A stretch of DNA of 22,500 nucleotides from Cryptococcus deneoformans JEC21 (Eukaryota > Basidiomycota > Tremellomycetes > Tremellales > Cryptococcaceae). A model generated the notes under the pieces. That model ran no database searches and was not told the origin of the DNA. It saw nothing but the letters and a program-made list of their open reading frames with translations. Position 1 is the stretch's first letter; every line of letters starts with the position of its first letter. The position numbers and the translations under genes are program-made. This document shows positions 18,823-22,500 of this stretch, piece after piece. The stretch covers positions 1,047,221 through 1,069,720 of the forward strand of contig NC_006692.1 in the NCBI RefSeq assembly GCF_000091045.1, in the 5' to 3' direction.

Positions 18823-21800
18823 CAAACCCCCCATCACCAACACTCTCTTGTCGTCTCACTCCGTGTATACCGTCTTCGTCAGGTTTAAGCACGCCGACTT
18901 TTGGCGCTGGCTCACAATCTGGATATGACGGAGAAACACCTCATGTTTTGCAAAGGGCAATAATGCACGGCGAAGATGTCCCGGAGTCGCCAATTATAGA
19001 TCGAGATGCTGGAACGGACTTTCCAGATGTGAGTGGTGATCAAGGAGGGTTTGCAGGGTAAGTTTATTTCGACAAAGAAGAGAACGTAAGCTGACTATTC
19101 CAAGTCCAAGTAGATCTTTTAGGAAAGCACCTACACCCCAATTTCTTAACGATCCTTCTCCTCAAACCATATTGCCATTATTAGAAGAAGAAGAGGTAGC
19201 TCAAGAGCTTAGTGAAAATGTTGACGAAGATAGAGAGCTTCGGACAACTCTGATCCTCCGACATGCATTACAATGGGGTATTGAGCGGGGAGATGTTGAA
19301 TTGGTCAACTGGCTGGTTTCTCTCAATGGCCGATGGGTAAGTTTGATATTAAAGTTGATAAACGTGTGTCCGAGGTTAATGTTATCATTGTGGTTCTAGC
19401 GAAGTATACTAGATCATGAGATACGAGATCTAGAAGATGAAGAAGGCTGGGGAATAGTCGGTATGGCAATACATCACAGCTGTGGTAGACAGGACAGAGA
19501 GGAGATTGTTAGGGCCGCAGTGAGTAGATGGGGGGTTAGCGCAGGGCCCCGAGGTGGCCGTGATCGTCGTAGGTACATGATCTTATGACGCCCAAGCTTA
19601 AGCTGATCAAGGTGTTAGGTGGCTGGACACCCTTGCATCTGGCTGTACTGGTCTCAACGCCTCCGTTAATCTCCTTTCTTCTAAGCCATGGCGCTTCACC
19701 ACACCTATTGACAAATCGTGGGCTCACCCCTCTCGATCTCGTTGCAGACATACCAGGCCGCGAAGCCATCACCCTATTCCTCGAACACGCCATCTCCGTC
19801 CCCCACCCTTCCAGCCCTCGGACATCGACCATCTTCATTCCTAAACTTCCGCCTGCAAGGCAAAAGATGTTGAAAAAACGGAGAAGACGGGCCAGAGGTC
19901 ATCTGGAGAAGATGGAAGAGCAAGACAGGAAAGAGAAAATACGGATAGAGAGGGCGAAATGGATTGTGGACCAGATAAGAGCGGTAGAAGTTCCGCCGGA
20001 GCTGGTTTTTGGGAAGGAAGAAAACTCAAAACGGAAAAGAGAGGACGTAGGGGGATCGGGGTGGTCGGGACAGGATATCGAGGAAGATGATGTGGACAAC
20101 GAGGATGATGACGTTGAAGAAGATGAGGTGGGTATCTGCACTGATTATCAAATACCATAAATTGACCAAATCAGATGAATCCCGCGTCTATCGCCAACAT
20201 GCTAGTCTTCTCTCTCGTTAACCTCCCCGAAATCTTTGACATCCTTATCAGCAACTATCAACCGATCTCTCAGCCTTTATCAAAGAGAACACTACCAGCG
20301 AATATGTTGTGTTATTATGCGAGGTTTGCTTATCATATGTGCGATGAGACATGGTTAGAGGCGTTGATAGAAGGAGCGATTGAAAGGATCGAAGAGGGTG
20401 TATATGTGAGTTCCATAGTTTTCCTATCTCTGAGCGAGTCGTCTGACAACCTCAACTAGGAAAACGTGGAGAATCTGGCATATCTTGCATTTTGGGCCTA
20501 TAACTCTTGTGTCTTGCTACATCATCTGCAGGCGGATGAGGCGCTTCAAGAAGCGTGTGATGAGCTGGGCCTGTTGGCTATCTTGGAAGAGCTCATCAAT
20601 GCTATACATGGTACGTCAAGTATCATTTCACATCATTAGGGCGATAGCTGACATTCCATCCTTAGTGTTTGTGATACGTATTGCCGAACGCCGAATTGAT
20701 ACCGTACTTGACGCTGCTATCCTCGATTACGAAACTCTCGAAGATTTTAACGACATCCGTTTCGAAGGCGAATGGTCCTTGTTCCGATCGTTTGTATCCA
20801 AGAAGAAGCGCGATACACCCAAGGTAAACAATATATTCGCCGGGGTTAATGGTAGTCCGGGAGGAACGAAAGATGCGGCCGCGTCGTCGATAGGATCGAC
20901 AGGACTTAAAGTCCCCAACCGACCACAATCGATGGGTGATTTAAAAACGATGCCGAATGGGCGATCAACCATACACGAATTTAATGCCAACTCTGATAAT
21001 AATTCTGGACCAGCACGCATAACAGAGATCTTATCCGGAGTGCTAATTGTCCTTCAGCTCTACGAGGTTAACCCCGCGCTCATTGTTCAGGCTTTTTTCC
21101 AGATCTATTTTTGGATTGCCTGCGAATTGTTTAACCGCATCCTCACGAGAAGGAAATACCTATGTCGGTCGAAAGCTCTGCAAATCCGGATGAACCTCAC
21201 TTTCCTCGATGACTGGGTGCGCGCCAATGGGTTGCCTGCTCAAACCTCTACGAAGCATTTCGCCCCCCTCTCTCAGCTCCTGCAATGGCTTCAGTGTCTA
21301 TCCCGAATCACAGAGTTTGACACTCTCATCGGTACGATGCAGAACATGAAGGCGATTAACCCGTTACAGATGCGTCGGGCTGTCCGTGAATACCGGTACG
21401 AGGTCAATGAAGGAAGAATGTCAGATGAGTGTGCACAGTATCTTGTGCAATTGCAAAAAGACTGGGAGAAACGAAGAGTACAGCTTAGTATGCAAGAAGC
21501 CGAGCGGATGAGGTCGGCTAGTGAATGGTCGGAGGGGAGTTATGATGGGACTGGGATGTCCGGAGGAAGTGGATATGAGGAAAGTGCGACCTTGATTGAC
21601 GCGCTTTTTGATGGGTCAACGATGTTGGCGGACTTTGTACCTCATTCGGCTCCCGAGTCACTCGACGAGTTGCTCGATAGCCGTTACATGCTTCCTTTCC
21701 TCCTACCGGAAGATAATGCCTACCTCATTGCCACCCCTCCTACCGACGCGGCGTACGCCAACCTCCATATCCCTTCAAGTCCCTTTGTCACTGACACTCC

Positions 21801-22449
21801 CACTAAACGACCACTTTCTCACACTGGCTATTCGTCTTCTAGATCGATGGGGTACAAGATACCAAATATGGGTAGATTACGCGACTTGCCGCCCGATTTT
21901 TTCAAGTGGATGAAAGAAAAGGAGATAGAGTTGAAGCTTGGCCGTGAAGCATTGCGTGTCGAGAAGAAGACCGTACCCGCATTGTCTCACCCGTTAGGAC
22001 CTAGTCAAAAAGCGAATGTCACTATCAACACGCCTGTTCGACCGCCTCCGGAAGATAAGACTAACCTCACTCCTACCCGCACACCCACTAGCAATCGCCG
22101 AAAAAGTGGCAATTTGGCTTCCCCCCTCCCTATCGAAGGTGCAGAGCTTTCAACTACCCTTAGCATGTTGTACCCGTCCACTACACCAACCAAGCTGGGC
22201 GCTGGCTTACCCAGCCCGGGATTAAGGTCTAGCGCGTCAATAAATGAGTTGAGGGAGAAGAAATTGGCAGAAAGACCGTTTGAAGCCATTCAAGAGGAAA
22301 TGCCGAGTCACATCAGGTCAGAGAGCTACGAGATGCGGATGCGAACGACGGAAATGCTGAGACAAAATAGTGCCGAATCGGTCTCTAGCTCGGGCTCTAG
22401 GTTGAGTTGCGGTTCAGGAGCTAATGATGACAGCGGGAAGAAAAGGTGA
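18819..22449 (+). CDS. Ankyrin-repeat and DIL (dilute) domain protein, seven exons
   Basis: Exons are 18819-19057, 19105-19336, 19400-19568, 19619-20127, 20175-20405, 20460-20610 and 20666-22449, giving 1,104 residues; introns are 47-63 nt, GT-AG. Residues about 125-285 hold ankyrin repeats (LRHALQWGIERGDVELVNWL, then GGWTPLHLAVL and RGLTPLDLVAD). A basic coiled region (KKRRRRARGHLEKMEEQ) and an acidic run (EEDDVDNEDDDVEEDE, about 365-382) follow. From about 385 a DIL-type helical domain runs through NMLCYYARFAYHMCDE, YENVENLAYLAFWAYNSCVLLHHL and VNPALIVQAFFQIYFWIACELFNRIL to LNRILTRRKYL-adjacent helices near 760, with an inserted low-complexity loop near 560-630. The tail is disordered and Ser/Thr-Pro rich. 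DIL domains occur in the class V myosin tail and in afadin; this protein has no motor, IQ motifs or PDZ. ANK-DIL proteins occur in other fungi. The role is probably cargo or membrane adaptor (inference). Confidence 0.88.
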
Positions 22450-22500
22450 TGGAGAATGAATAAAGGTGGAGAGACCAACCGTCCGACTGTGGATGATGGA

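Noticed and set aside
1..22500. Transposon, CRISPR array, prophage, gene cluster for a secondary metabolite
   Set aside because: No transposase or reverse transcriptase motifs, no long terminal or inverted repeats, no regularly spaced repeats, and no synthase domains were seen. The window is ordinary nuclear fungal sequence.

Overview
The window looks like nuclear DNA of a basidiomycete yeast of the Cryptococcus neoformans/gattii complex. Genes are dense and split by many short introns of about 45-90 nt with GT(A/G)(A/C)G(T) donors and (C/T)AG acceptors. The left end carries a three-exon gene whose 225-residue product matches, from memory, the Cryptococcus orotate phosphoribosyltransferase Ura5. 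No mobile element, CRISPR array, viral segment or bacterial-type operon was seen.

Layout, left to right: (1) 1-142, minus: N-terminus of a gene running off the left edge. (2) 363-1141, minus: URA5. (3) 1519-3912, plus: an unrecognised Ser/Pro-rich protein divergent from URA5, with an unsettled exon structure. (4) 4086-5744, minus: an eight-exon saccharopine dehydrogenase-like oxidoreductase. (5) 5745-6931: a 1.2 kb divergent intergenic region. (6) 6932-9783, plus: an unrecognised 866-residue protein. (7) 10040-11653, minus: TAD1/ADAT1-type tRNA adenosine deaminase. (8) 11827-11898, minus: tRNA-His(GUG) with a poly-T terminator. (9) 12223-14600, plus: a Cdh1/Fizzy-related APC/C activator. (10) 15258-17603, minus: the Ccr4 deadenylase (LRR plus EEP nuclease). 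(11) 17604-18818: a 1.2 kb divergent promoter region. (12) 18819-22449, plus: an ankyrin-repeat plus DIL-domain protein without a myosin motor.

Exon models were built by hand from splice sites. Every model for a recognised gene keeps frame through all junctions, and the junctions restore family motifs: NFAGPYR in the oxidoreductase, LP-CGDAS in Tad1, DRFIPTR in Cdh1 and PSDHIP in Ccr4. The genes do not form a pathway; the neighbourhood is an ordinary eukaryotic gene cluster. Functions represented are pyrimidine synthesis (URA5), tRNA A37 deamination (TAD1), a tRNA gene, cell-cycle proteolysis (CDH1), mRNA deadenylation (CCR4), a probable membrane or lipid-droplet oxidoreductase, and an ANK-DIL adaptor.

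No clearly new biological system is visible. The points most worth checking are the gene beside URA5 with an ambiguous reading frame, the degenerate nucleotide-binding motif in the SCCPDH-like protein, the stop-start overlapping mini-uORF before the ANK-DIL gene, and the uncharacterised 866-residue protein.
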